Of a stretch of DNA of 64,000 nucleotides, positions 16,685 to 24,927 are shown piece by piece (the stretch's first letter is position 1; every line of letters begins with the position of its first letter). The translations under genes and the position numbers were made by a program. The DNA comes from Armatimonadota bacterium. GTDB taxonomy: Bacteria > Armatimonadota > Fimbriimonadia > Fimbriimonadales > ATM1. The DNA lies in contig QEUM01000003.1 of NCBI GenBank assembly GCA_003577165.1, positions 1 through 64,000 on the forward strand. The letters run 5' to 3'. The notes under the pieces are model-generated. The model was given only the letters and a program-made list of their open reading frames with translations, made no database searches and was not told the DNA's origin.

Positions 16685-17257
16685 CTACCGGGCGAGGCTG
16701 GACGCGAGTTGAATTGCCAGTAACTTAACGGCCGGCATCGGCTGATTGGTTCGGAGGATTCGGTCGGCGAAGGCAGCCTTGACTTCGGTAGGGAGTTGAA
16801 CCTGGAGGGCGAGGTCCACAGACCGGGCGTCCCCATCGTGCCTTTCCAAGAGCCTTCGCCTCCTCTCCTCCTCGCCCGCATCGCACACCCAGACCTCATC
16901 GAACGACCCCTGGCAGGAGGTCTCGATGAGGAGCGGCACCTCTGCGAAGGCCGGCGAAGAGGCGTCCGCCAGGCGATCGAGGAGCGCGTCCAGGGCCGCT
17001 CGGTGCGTGATTCGGTTGAGCGCCCGCCTCAACGACGGGTCCGTGAGGATCTGTCCTCGGACGAAGTCGCGGTTCAACGACCCGCCCGCCGTGGCCTGCG
17101 GCCCGAAGACCTCCCCGACGGTTCGTAGGTAATCGGCTGACGCCTGGATTTCGCGAACGACGTCGTCCGCGCTGACGCAGGCGTACCCGCGCTCTGAGAG
17201 AGCGGAGAGGACTGTGGACTTGCCGTCAGCGGGGCCTCCCGTGATCGCGATCCTCAC
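16685..17257 (-). CDS. coaE: Dephospho-CoA kinase
   Basis: 190 aa, typical for CoaE, which phosphorylates the 3'-hydroxyl of dephospho-CoA, the last step of coenzyme A synthesis. The N-terminus holds the P-loop G-G-P-A-D-G-K-S-T (residues 7-15), then the family's S-A-D-D-V-V-R-E, where most members have D-A-D. The segment F-A-E-V-P-L-L-I-E-T matches the conserved V-P-L-L-F-E of CoaE. D-E-V-W-V-C-D-A and a following Arg-rich lid (E-E-E-R-R-R-R-L-L-E-R) complete the kinase. The P-loop has Pro-Ala-Asp where Gly-Ser-Gly is usual, but the G-x4-G-K-S/T spacing is kept. It follows rpsA by 33 bp on the same strand, a likely two-gene unit. Confidence 0.93.
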   Translation of the reverse strand: MRIAITGGPADGKSTVLSALSERGYACVSADDVVREIQASADYLRTVGEVFGPQATAGGSLNRDFVRGQILTDPSLRRALNRITHRAALDALLDRLADASSPAFAEVPLLIETSCQGSFDEVWVCDAGEEERRRRLLERHDGDARSVDLALQVQLPTEVKAAFADRILRTNQPMPAVKLLAIQLASSLAR

Positions 17258-17290
17258 GGAATTCTTGACGGCCCTGCGACCCCCGAAGCC

Positions 17291-18928
17291 TTAGGCGTCT
17301 TCGGTCTTCGCCTCGGCCGTATCGGCGCTCTCTGCGCTGTCGGCGCCTCCGGCATTTTCGGCGCTTTCGCCGCTCGTGGCTTCGGCAACGGGCTCCGCGG
17401 ATGCTTCGGCGGCGGGCTCAGGAGCTGCGGCCTGCTGCTCCTCTTCCTCCGCTTCTTCGCCGGATCCGGCCGTTGCGAGACCCCGGAGCGCGCCCAGGCG
17501 CTCGCCGATCGTCGCTCCTCCGGTGTCGGTGGGATCCTGCCTTCCGCCGCGTCCGCGCTGGCCTCCGCCGCGTTGCGGCCGGCGGGAGTCGTCGTGGTGC
17601 CGCGGCGCGCGCTCCTCGTACGGGAGAAGCGCCCGAATCGAAAGGACCATCCTCCGCTCATCCGGCCGAAGGTCGATGATCTGGACTTCGACTTCTTGAC
17701 CTGGCTGAACCACATCAGAGGGCTTCACGCCCCTCCTGCTGGACATTTCGCTCGCCGGGATGAACGCCTCGGCCTCCTCGGGAAGTTTGACGAACGCGCC
17801 GCTCTGAACCACCCTCGAAACCGGCAGCGTCAGCCTCTGGCCTACGCTGTACCGCTCGCGGATGTCCGCCCACGGATCGGGGAGTACTTGGCGGCGACCC
17901 AGGCTGATTCGACCCTTTTCAGGGTCCAGGCGAAGCACCATGACACGCACTTCGTCGCCCACCTTGAGGACCTCTCGCGGGTGGTCGACCCGCGACCAGC
18001 CGATTTCGCTGATGTGCAGCAGGCCGTCGACCCCGCCGAGGTCGATGAAAGCGCCGTAGTCCACCAGCCTGCGGACCGTTCCCTCGAGGATCTCGCCCGG
18101 CCTGACCTTGGTAAAGAGCTCCTGCTTCCGGTGCTGCCTCTCCTCTTCCTCCGCCTGGCGGTTGGAGAGTACGACCTTCTTTCGGTCGCGGTCGACGTCG
18201 ATGATCTTCAGTTTGAGGCTCTGACCAACGTATCGCTCAAGGTTGCGGACATGGCCGGAACTCACGTGCGAAGCGGGCACGAACCCGCGCACACCGAGGT
18301 CCACCTCGAGCCCGCCCTTGACCCGGTCGGTCACGAGAGCCGTCACATAACGGCCCGCTTCAAAGTCCGCGATGATGCGATCCCAGGCCTCCTCAAAGTC
18401 AGCCTGGCGCTTGCTGACGATCGGGTTGCCTTCCTTCGATTCAGGCTTGACGACGACGACGTTGATCTGGTCTCCGACCTTGACGACCTGATCCGCCGAC
18501 TCGATGGGAACGCTCGAAAGTTCGTGGAGAGGAATGACCCCTTCCGCCTTGGCGCCGAGGTCCACGAAGGCCTTATCACGGTCCACTTGGATCACGGTCG
18601 CCGTGAGCATCTCGCCAGCGTGCAAGGGCTTCTGGCCGTCATAAACGGTTCCAGTCGCCGAGCCTGAAAACGCTTCCAGCGCGGCTTCGAACTCGGCCGC
18701 GTCGTCCGTCTTTTCGGGCGCGGGTTGAGGCATCGGCGCTGCCGGCACCTCGGCCGCCGGAGCGGGAGGCGCCTGAGGCTCCTCCGAGGCGTGACTGGGC
18801 GTTCCGTTGGCGTCGCTAGCCTTCGTGTCGTGAGCCGCTTCTTCCCGCGGCTCGGATTGGTCGGTCGCCTCAGGCGTGGAACCTGGCTCAGCCGGTCCCG
18901 CTGCCTGGGGGAATTCGTGGTCGGTCAT
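17291..18928 (-). CDS. rpsA: 30S ribosomal protein S1 with four S1 repeats
   Basis: 545 aa from ATG at 18928, which has GGAGAG ten bases upstream; longer in-frame extensions have no ribosome site. Residues 1 to about 75 are an acidic, Pro/Ala-rich disordered tail. Four S1 RNA-binding folds follow: T-A-T-V-I-Q-V-D, T-A-L-V-T-D-R-V-K-G-G, E-G-T-V-R-R-L-V-D-Y-G-A-F-I-D-L and T-L-P-V-S-R-V-V-Q-S-G-A-F. The last ~100 residues are Arg/Gly-rich, then a low-complexity Ala/Glu/Ser tail. E. coli S1 has six repeats; four is common outside Proteobacteria. The protein recruits mRNA to the 30S subunit. It is divergent from the phosphorylase gene with 102 bp between starts. A TATTCT at about 18950 on the minus strand may be its -10. 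Confidence 0.93.
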   Translation of the reverse strand: MTDHEFPQAAGPAEPGSTPEATDQSEPREEAAHDTKASDANGTPSHASEEPQAPPAPAAEVPAAPMPQPAPEKTDDAAEFEAALEAFSGSATGTVYDGQKPLHAGEMLTATVIQVDRDKAFVDLGAKAEGVIPLHELSSVPIESADQVVKVGDQINVVVVKPESKEGNPIVSKRQADFEEAWDRIIADFEAGRYVTALVTDRVKGGLEVDLGVRGFVPASHVSSGHVRNLERYVGQSLKLKIIDVDRDRKKVVLSNRQAEEEERQHRKQELFTKVRPGEILEGTVRRLVDYGAFIDLGGVDGLLHISEIGWSRVDHPREVLKVGDEVRVMVLRLDPEKGRISLGRRQVLPDPWADIRERYSVGQRLTLPVSRVVQSGAFVKLPEEAEAFIPASEMSSRRGVKPSDVVQPGQEVEVQIIDLRPDERRMVLSIRALLPYEERAPRHHDDSRRPQRGGGQRGRGGRQDPTDTGGATIGERLGALRGLATAGSGEEAEEEEQQAAAPEPAAEASAEPVAEATSGESAENAGGADSAESADTAEAKTEDA

Positions 18929-19030
18929 CGAACAAGCACTCTCCAAAGAATACAAAGGGGCCCGAGTCGAACTCGGGGCATGTGAAAGTATTGCATACTT
19001 CCCTCTCAACGGAGCCTCCCGAAAACCCGG

Positions 19031-20329
19031 ATGACGTTCTCGATGACGCAGTTGATCGCGGAGAAGCGGGACGGCCGCGCTCACTCTCCGGATCAGATTC
19101 AAGAGTTCATCCGACGGCTCTCACGGAAGGAACTCCCGGACTATCAGGTGGCCGCCTGGCTGATGGCTGCCTACCTCAACGGACTCTCCCCTGAAGAGAC
19201 GCACGCGCTTGCCGTCGCCACGAGCCAGTCGGGAAGGGCGCCCGACGTTTCCGGCTTACCGAGACCCTTGATAGACAAGCACAGCACGGGCGGGGTCGGA
19301 GACACGGTGACACCTCTGTTCCTTCCGATCGTCGCCGCGATGGGCCTGACGGCGATCAAGACGTCCGGACGTGGCCTGGGCTTCACCGGCGGCACAGTGG
19401 ACAAGTTGTCCGCGATTCCCGGCTTCCGCATCCAACTCTCGCCGGAGGAACTCGGCGACATCGCGCGAGAGGTCGGATGCGCCGTCGCAGCCCAAAGCGC
19501 GGACCTGGCCCCGGCGGACGGGATTCTCTACCACCTGCGCGACGCGACCGAAACCGTGGGCTCATTGCCACTCATCGCGGCAAGCGTGATGGGCAAGAAA
19601 CTGGCAGGCGGAGCCGACATCATCCTTCTCGATGTCAAATCGGGTTCCGGCGCACTGATGAAAACGCCGGAAGATGCGGCCGCATTGGCGAACGCGATGC
19701 TGCAAATCGGCCGCGCTTCTCAAAAGAAGTGCGCTGCGGTGATCACAGACATGAGCCAGCCTCTCGGAGCATCGGTGGGCAACGCGCTCGAGATCCGGCA
19801 AGCGATCCAAGACTTGAAGTTGGGAATGCAATCCCGACTCGGTCGTCTCACCGTGGAATTGTGCAGGATTGCCGGACGGCTCGCCGGATGCCCGGTGCAG
19901 CCGGAAAGCGTCGTCCAAGACGGCTCCGCTTTGGGAAAGATGAAAGAGTGGATCGCGGCTCAGGGGGGGGACGCGCGAGTGGTGGACGATGATGCGCTTC
20001 TGGGCGCCGCGCCCGTCATTCATGTCGTGCGGGCTCGCGCGTCAGGCTTTCTTCACGAGATCGCCTGCAGCCATGTCGGCGAAGTCGTGAGGAGCCTCGG
20101 AGGAGGAAGGAAACGGAAGGAGGACGCGATCGATCCGCTCGTCGGCGTGCGAGTGCACGCCTCCATCGGAGACCGAATCCAATCGGGCGACGCGCTTTTC
20201 GAAATTCACGCCAACTCCGATTCCGATGCCCTTCGTGCGGAGGAGGAACTTCTCACAGCCGTGCACATCGAAGACACGGGTTGCGAGCCGCCGACACTGA
20301 TCCACAATGTGATCGGCCTCGAAGGCTAA
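19031..20329 (+). CDS. Pyrimidine-nucleoside (thymidine) phosphorylase
   Basis: 432 aa. This enzyme splits thymidine/uridine with phosphate to base plus (deoxy)ribose-1-phosphate in pyrimidine salvage. The family signature is clear: K-H-S-T-G-G-V-G-D-T at about residues 81-90 (phosphate site), K-T-S-G-R-G-L-G-F-T-G-G-T-V-D-K, and S-K-K-type residues in L-L-D-V-K-S-G-S-G-A. The C-terminal domain has V-G-V-R-V-H-A-S-I-G-D. Whether it is DeoA or a broad-specificity Pdp cannot be told by eye. ATG 19031 is used; an in-frame ATG at 19043 is a second option. The gene overlaps the convergent membrane-protein gene by 4 bp. A G8 tract at 19963-19970 sits within it. Confidence 0.93.
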   Translation: MTFSMTQLIAEKRDGRAHSPDQIQEFIRRLSRKELPDYQVAAWLMAAYLNGLSPEETHALAVATSQSGRAPDVSGLPRPLIDKHSTGGVGDTVTPLFLPIVAAMGLTAIKTSGRGLGFTGGTVDKLSAIPGFRIQLSPEELGDIAREVGCAVAAQSADLAPADGILYHLRDATETVGSLPLIAASVMGKKLAGGADIILLDVKSGSGALMKTPEDAAALANAMLQIGRASQKKCAAVITDMSQPLGASVGNALEIRQAIQDLKLGMQSRLGRLTVELCRIAGRLAGCPVQPESVVQDGSALGKMKEWIAAQGGDARVVDDDALLGAAPVIHVVRARASGFLHEIACSHVGEVVRSLGGGRKRKEDAIDPLVGVRVHASIGDRIQSGDALFEIHANSDSDALRAEEELLTAVHIEDTGCEPPTLIHNVIGLEG

Positions 20330-21942
20330 TCCTCGCCGCTCTTGTCGAGCGACAGCCATATTCGCAGAGACATCGCGATCGCTCCCACAAACGCGCCGAA
20401 GCCTACTCCCCTCTGCACTGCATCGTTGATCACGGTTAGCGCCCACGTTCTCGCTTGGCCCGCGACCGCATCGACGTCAGCTCCAACTAGTACCGCTTCG
20501 TTCGAGATAAGTGACCCCACAAACTGGCCGGTCGGGACTTGAGTCAAGACGACCAACGCAGCCATCGCCGTCAGGACCGCCGCCTCGATCGATCGAATTC
20601 GAAACGCGCGATAGGCAGCGGAAACCAGGAATGCGGCCAGCAACCCGAACATCATCGAACCCAAGGGAAAGTTCATGTTGAAGAACAGCAAGGTGTTGAG
20701 TTGTTTCCAGTAATCGCTCTCAGGATTTTGCTGGTACCCGAACTGCGTGTACACCATCGCGATCAGCGCGAGCACTAATGCCAGCGAGAAGAAACTCCCC
20801 TCTGCGCGGCGGACCACGCGCCGCCCATGGATCCCGATCAGGCTGATCAGGCCCATGCCGAATCCGAAGTTGAGCAGGATCGGCACAAAGTCTGAGGCCT
20901 GCGCAGCAAGCCGATGAAAATGCGTGTCGATCGCAGGTGAGCCAAGCGCCACCACCGACCCGTCTGGTTGAGAGTTGCGCGCGAGCGCGAGGTCTTCGAG
21001 GCTCGCCCCTTCATAGAGCGCGACGCGAAGACGGCCATCCGCTTCGGGGGAATCATCGCCGCCGACAATCAGCAATCGCAGCGCCTCTCCGTCGCGCACC
21101 GCGTGTACGTCCGTGACGCGTTTTGCGAAGTCGGGGGCGACGATGGCCGCGCCAGCTTCCATTCCCATCTCTCGCGCCGCTGACGCGGAGCCTCCGAGGA
21201 ATTGTCGCAATCCCACAAGGCGGCCGTTCTCTACGCGCGCCGTCCACAGCACGGGGTCTCCCGTGCCGATCTGGCTGAGCACGATCCATCGAGGTCCGTC
21301 GAATGCGACAGCCATCACGGACTCAGGCGAAGGGAGCGAAAGCGCGGGCTCTTCTTCGAGCGAAAGGCGAGTCGCGTCAGGCCCGCTCGCACGGCGAACG
21401 ATGAGCCGCCCTTCGCTCTGCGCCAGGAAAAGGACCTCCATGCCGCCTGGCGTTTGCCGCGCGGTCATCCACGCAGGCCCGTCGGGCGACACGGATGCGG
21501 GAACTTCAAACGCAGGTCGTTCACTCGGCGTCCAATCCGTGCCGTTGCTGCTCGTCGCTACGCAGATTCTTCGCTTGTCGTCTCGCCCGATCCCCAGGTA
21601 GAGAGCGATGTATCGGTCACGGACTCGAAAGACATGGGGCCGTTTCGCGCCGTAGTAGTCGTGCTGCCGAAACGGCGACGGAACGATCATCTCGCGCCGG
21701 ATCGAAGTGTTGTCCAGGTCCAGCATCGCGATGAATGCGCCGACCGTGTGCTCGCTGAGATTCCCGGGCCCCTGTCTGGAACCGGATGTGTAGAAGAGCC
21801 GCGTTCCGACAAGTTCCGGTGCGTACATCCCATGTCGGTCCAGTCCGCCGCCGACCTCGCTGGGGAGAAAGAAGGCAAGCACCCAAATCAGGCCGAAGCC
21901 GAAGGTGAATGACCAAACGACAGCGCGCTTCCAACGGTTCAC
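20326..21942 (-). CDS. Membrane protein with N-terminal extracytoplasmic beta domain (hypothetical)
   Basis: 538 aa. Residues about 8-27 form a transmembrane helix (W-S-F-T-F-G-F-G-L-I-W-V-L-A-F-F). Residues about 35-340 are soluble and beta-rich with blade-like segments (G-T-D-W-T-P-S-E-R-P, A-V-A-F-D-G-P-R-W-I-V-L-S). This could be a propeller of the sialidase/BNR type. The C-terminal about 200 residues contain four to five hydrophobic helices (V-P-I-L-L-N-F-G-F-G-M-G-L-I, F-G-L-L-A-A-F-L-V-S-A-A-Y). Its start overlaps the previous gene by 4 bp, so the two are translated together and probably form one complex. I do not recognise a named family. The first helix plus outer domain suggests a sensor or receptor module, but nothing shows the ligand. 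Confidence 0.75.
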   Translation of the reverse strand: MNRWKRAVVWSFTFGFGLIWVLAFFLPSEVGGGLDRHGMYAPELVGTRLFYTSGSRQGPGNLSEHTVGAFIAMLDLDNTSIRREMIVPSPFRQHDYYGAKRPHVFRVRDRYIALYLGIGRDDKRRICVATSSNGTDWTPSERPAFEVPASVSPDGPAWMTARQTPGGMEVLFLAQSEGRLIVRRASGPDATRLSLEEEPALSLPSPESVMAVAFDGPRWIVLSQIGTGDPVLWTARVENGRLVGLRQFLGGSASAAREMGMEAGAAIVAPDFAKRVTDVHAVRDGEALRLLIVGGDDSPEADGRLRVALYEGASLEDLALARNSQPDGSVVALGSPAIDTHFHRLAAQASDFVPILLNFGFGMGLISLIGIHGRRVVRRAEGSFFSLALVLALIAMVYTQFGYQQNPESDYWKQLNTLLFFNMNFPLGSMMFGLLAAFLVSAAYRAFRIRSIEAAVLTAMAALVVLTQVPTGQFVGSLISNEAVLVGADVDAVAGQARTWALTVINDAVQRGVGFGAFVGAIAMSLRIWLSLDKSGED

Positions 21943-22775
21943 TTGCCGAGCAGACCTTCAATCGGATTGAGATTGCCCTGGGACCACACAGCGAACGCGC
22001 TTCCGACTGCAAGGATCAAGAGGATCATGAGCTTGCCCAAGTCTTGGCCGACGAGAGAGCCAACTTGAACGGGTTCGCGTGTCAGATACGCTCCTGCAGC
22101 ATACAGTTCTTCTCCGATGAGCGTGTAGTCGCACGCGCAGATGAAAAACGGAATCTGGAAGTAGTCGGCAGTCGCGGCGATCTGAATTGCTCCGATGCGG
22201 TTGCCCGTTTCCGCAAGCAGCAAGGACTCGAAGCCAAACCCACCGATGTAGAACGCTGCGGCAACCTCGTTGCGCACCATGAACCCGATCGTGCCGGCCG
22301 CGTAGGCGTTTTGATCCGTCGAGAGAAAAGGCACGTCAGCCGGGTCGAACATCTCTTCGCGCCCTTCGGCGCGGAACGACTCGCGAAGGATGTCTGCGGT
22401 CGCAGATACGACGACCGGCTGGCAAACCGGAACGATGATCCGCACCATCATCCGTGCGCATTGACGCGCTACCCACGAGAGCACGGCCAATCCGGCCAGA
22501 GTCTGCATGTTGTCGAAACTGTTAATGCCCGTCGTGTAGATGATGGGACGACCCATCTCGGTGGCTCTTCCCATCGCCTCTTCGATCGCGTCGATGCCGG
22601 GGATTCTCCGGATGAAGTACTGCCTGCCCTTCTTGGCGAAGATCATGCGAGCCAACAACACCCCGCAGAGTATCGCCGCGAGAATCCGTAGGCTCCAGGG
22701 CGCGTCCACGGGTTGCGAGTTCGCCGCAGTCGGGCGCTTTCCTGCCCCCACGGCATGTCCCGCCCCGTGCCACAC
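21939..22775 (-). CDS. Membrane protein, DUF6754-like (hypothetical)
   Basis: About 278 aa if GTG at 22775 is used. GTG at 22751, preceded by GGGGCGGG, is a plausible alternative because the 22775 start leaves only 8 bp to the divergent FmdB gene. A transmembrane helix sits at residues about 29-46, followed by R-R-I-P-G-I-D-A-I-E-E-A-M-G-R-A and M-G-R-P-I-I-Y-T-T-G. The C-terminus has a second helix, L-M-I-L-L-I-L-A-V-G-S-A-F-A-V. The long central soluble part contains F-G-F-E-S-L-L-L-A-E-T-G-N. From memory this matches proteins annotated DUF6754, whose role is unknown. It is coupled to the next gene by a 4-bp overlap. Confidence 0.7.
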   Translation of the reverse strand: MWHGAGHAVGAGKRPTAANSQPVDAPWSLRILAAILCGVLLARMIFAKKGRQYFIRRIPGIDAIEEAMGRATEMGRPIIYTTGINSFDNMQTLAGLAVLSWVARQCARMMVRIIVPVCQPVVVSATADILRESFRAEGREEMFDPADVPFLSTDQNAYAAGTIGFMVRNEVAAAFYIGGFGFESLLLAETGNRIGAIQIAATADYFQIPFFICACDYTLIGEELYAAGAYLTREPVQVGSLVGQDLGKLMILLILAVGSAFAVWSQGNLNPIEGLLGK

Positions 22776-22783
22776 TCCCTACT

Positions 22784-23107
22784 GTGCCGTTGAGGGATTA
22801 CCGGTGTCTCGACTGCAGAAGGGTGTTCACGGTGCTCACCGGCATGACGGCATCCGACGACCCTCCGGTCTGCGACCAATGCGGGAGTTCCAACGCCGAG
22901 CGCCTCGTCGGGCGGGTCGCCCGCCTTCGGGGAGAGGATCAGCGCATCGACGAATTCGCCGGTTCCCTGTCCTCGATGGGCGAACCTTCCGACCACGCAC
23001 AGATCCGTCGCCTCGCAAAGGAAATGGGCAGCGCGCTCGACGACAGTGTGTCGGACGAGATGGAGCAGATGTTCGAGGACGACATGGACAACCCTGGTAC
23101 AGGATGA
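22784..23107 (+). CDS. FmdB-family zinc ribbon protein
   Basis: 107 aa. GTG at 22784 gives M-P-L-R-D-Y-R-C-L-D-C, the standard FmdB start (M-P-x-Y-x-Y-x-C-x-x-C). The second Cys pair is C-D-Q-C-G, making a four-Cys zinc ribbon in the first 35 residues. The remaining 70 residues are acidic and helical (D-S-V-S-D-E-M-E-Q-M-F-E-D-D). FmdB was first named as a putative regulator of formamidase/amidase genes, but the function of most members is unproven. There is no Shine-Dalgarno upstream. CACACT at 22771-22776, seven bases before the start, could be a -10, so a leaderless message is possible. Confidence 0.85.
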   Translation: MPLRDYRCLDCRRVFTVLTGMTASDDPPVCDQCGSSNAERLVGRVARLRGEDQRIDEFAGSLSSMGEPSDHAQIRRLAKEMGSALDDSVSDEMEQMFEDDMDNPGTG

Positions 23108-23116
23108 CAGCCATCA

Positions 23117-23145
23117 TGTACATGGGCCCGGAAACGCAGTAAACT
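23117..23145 (+). promoter_or_regulatory. Promoter of glutamate dehydrogenase; predicts leaderless mRNA
   Basis: TGTACA (23117-23122) and TAAACT (23140-23145) are 17 bp apart. The ATG begins only 8 bp after the -10, and no Shine-Dalgarno lies between. Transcription would start at or within a base or two of the start codon. Confidence 0.5.
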
Positions 23146-23153
23146 AAAATTCG

Positions 23154-24494
23154 ATGCTAAACCCCTTCCAAATCTCCCAGGCCCAGATCGACGAGGCTGC
23201 CGAGCGATTGGGTCTGCCTGATGACGTTCATCAGTTAGTTCGGGAGCCGATGCGCGAGGTCCACGTTCGAATACCAGTTAAGATGGATGACGGGACTATT
23301 CGCATATTTACTGGATTTCGCGTTCAGCACAACTGGGCGCGCGGGCCCGCAAAGGGGGGGATACGATTTCACCCCGAAGAAACCGTTGACACGGTGCGAG
23401 CGCTCGCAACGTGGATGACGCTGAAGACGGCCGTCGTGGATCTGCCGCTGGGTGGGGGAAAGGGCGGCGTCATCTGTGATCCACGCGCTCTGAGCGCGGG
23501 CGAACTGGAGCGATTAAGCCGCGGCTATATGCGGGCGATCGCAAGCGTGATCGGACCGGAGTTCGACGTTCCTGCACCCGATGTCTACACGAATCCGCAA
23601 ATCATGGCCTGGATGATGGACGAGTACGAAACCATCGTTCAGCGACGCGTGCCGGGGATCATCACGGGCAAGCCGATTGATCTCGGCGGAAGCTACGGGC
23701 GCGAAGACGCAACCGCGCGCGGCGCGATGTTCACAATCCGCGAAGCGGCGAAGGCCATCGGCATCGACCTTTCAAGCGCGACTGCCGCGATCCAAGGATA
23801 CGGCAACGCCGGCGCGTTCGCCCATCACTTAGTCACCACGATGTTCGGGACTCGCGTGGTCGCTGTGAGCGACAGCAAGGGCGGCGTCTACCATCCAGAC
23901 GGATTGGACTTCAACAAACTGCACCGCCATAAAGAGAAGACGGGAAGCGTTGTTGGTTTCCCCGGAGCAAAACCGATTACGAATGAGAAACTTCTCGAGG
24001 CTTCGGTGGACATTCTCATGCCGTCCGCTCTCGAAGGAGTGCTGACCCAACAAAACGCCGGCAAGGTACGGGCGAAGATGGTCGCCGAGTTGGCGAACGG
24101 GCCAACGACGCCGGAAGCCGACAAGATCTTCCACAAGAACGGCATCTTCGTGATTCCCGACATCCTCTGCAACGCTGGAGGCGTCACGGTCAGTTACTTC
24201 GAGCAGGTGCAGAACGCATCGAACGATCGCTGGACAACCGAGTACGTCCACGAGCGCCTCGACGGAGTGATGACGAATGCGTTCCGAGATGTGTTCGGGA
24301 TGGCGGCCAAAGAGGGCGTGCATATGAGGCTCGCCGCTCAGATGGTGGCCGTGTCGCGGATCGCGGCGGCGTGCATCGCCCGAGGATGGGTCACTGGATC
24401 GGTGACGAAGGCGCCCAAGTCGAACGGAACGTCACGTGCTTCAGCGAAGCCCAAGGGGCGTTCGCCGAAGCGCAAGGCGCGTGCCGGACGCTGA
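23154..24494 (+). CDS. gdhA: Glutamate dehydrogenase (Glu/Leu/Phe/Val dehydrogenase family)
   Basis: 446 aa. Oxidative deamination of L-glutamate to 2-oxoglutarate, or the reverse. Family motifs are complete. [11 protein letters not shown] lies near residues 64-74, and the catalytic-Lys segment P-L-G-G-G-K-G-G follows near 100. [10 protein letters not shown] comes next. The Rossmann fold has I-Q-G-Y-G-N-A-G in place of the usual [15 protein letters not shown] and S-Y-F-E complete the set. The C-terminus has a 40-residue Lys/Arg/Ser/Pro-rich tail ([16 protein letters not shown]) absent from most relatives. Cofactor preference cannot be read reliably. The gene stands alone with its own promoter. 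Confidence 0.93.
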   Translation: MLNPFQISQAQIDEAAERLGLPDDVHQLVREPMREVHVRIPVKMDDGTIRIFTGFRVQHNWARGPAKGGIRFHPEETVDTVRALATWMTLKTAVVDLPLGGGKGGVICDPRALSAGELERLSRGYMRAIASVIGPEFDVPAPDVYTNPQIMAWMMDEYETIVQRRVPGIITGKPIDLGGSYGREDATARGAMFTIREAAKAIGIDLSSATAAIQGYGNAGAFAHHLVTTMFGTRVVAVSDSKGGVYHPDGLDFNKLHRHKEKTGSVVGFPGAKPITNEKLLEASVDILMPSALEGVLTQQNAGKVRAKMVAELANGPTTPEADKIFHKNGIFVIPDILCNAGGVTVSYFEQVQNASNDRWTTEYVHERLDGVMTNAFRDVFGMAAKEGVHMRLAAQMVAVSRIAAACIARGWVTGSVTKAPKSNGTSRASAKPKGRSPKRKARAGR

Positions 24495-24500
24495 TCTGCC

Positions 24501-24887
24501 TTAGGGGCGGTGGTCTGTCGTGGCGATGAGTGAATCGTCTCTCTGACGATCCCGCTCCGCCATCAGGAAGTCGTAGTACCCGCATCGCGCGGTGCCCGGA
24601 TACCTTCTGCAGGCGAGGGGCCTCGCGTGATAGACCTTGCACATGCGCGTCTTCTTGTCCAGGAACTTGCACGCATGATCGAAGTAGTCGTCACGCCTCT
24701 GTCTCAGAAGAAACCGACCTGACTCCGAGTCCTTCCGCAAGTGCTTCTTGATGGTCGCCGAACGCGACAGGCCGAAAAAGGCTGCGAGTCGCTCGATGTC
24801 GGGATCGTTCACTTCCACGCGCGGGTAAGTGCAGCACCACGCCGGACAATTCGAACAGTTGTAGAGGACTCGCAGTTTCTTCCGCAT
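24501..24887 (-). CDS. YkgJ-type cysteine-cluster (putative zinc/iron chelatase) protein
   Basis: 128 aa. Cysteines are arranged as in the YkgJ/CxxCxxCC family: C-S-N-C-P-A-W-C-C near residues 11-19, then C-K-F-L-D-K-K-T-R-M-C-K-V-Y-H-A-R-P-L-A-C-R near 73-94. The family is predicted to bind Zn or an Fe-S cluster; the function is not established. No signal peptide is present, so it is cytosolic. Its 3' end is 6 bp from the end of the glutamate dehydrogenase gene on the opposite strand. Upstream, 40 bp separate it from the PaaK-like gene on the same strand, so it may be the last gene of the tyrA-aroA-cmk unit. Confidence 0.85.
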   Translation of the reverse strand: MRKKLRVLYNCSNCPAWCCTYPRVEVNDPDIERLAAFFGLSRSATIKKHLRKDSESGRFLLRQRRDDYFDHACKFLDKKTRMCKVYHARPLACRRYPGTARCGYYDFLMAERDRQRDDSLIATTDHRP

Positions 24888-24927
24888 CGGCGCATTATGG
24901 CCGCAAGTGTGCGCCGCGTTGGAGGGA

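Noticed and set aside
18929-19102. 58-codon N-terminal extension of rpsA
   Set aside because: It runs into the divergent phosphorylase gene, while GGAGAG sits before ATG 18928.
24501-24887. Selenocysteine codon in the Cys-rich YkgJ-type gene, prompted by tRNA-Sec nearby
   Set aside because: The Cys pattern is complete with normal codons and the protein ends at a natural C-terminus.
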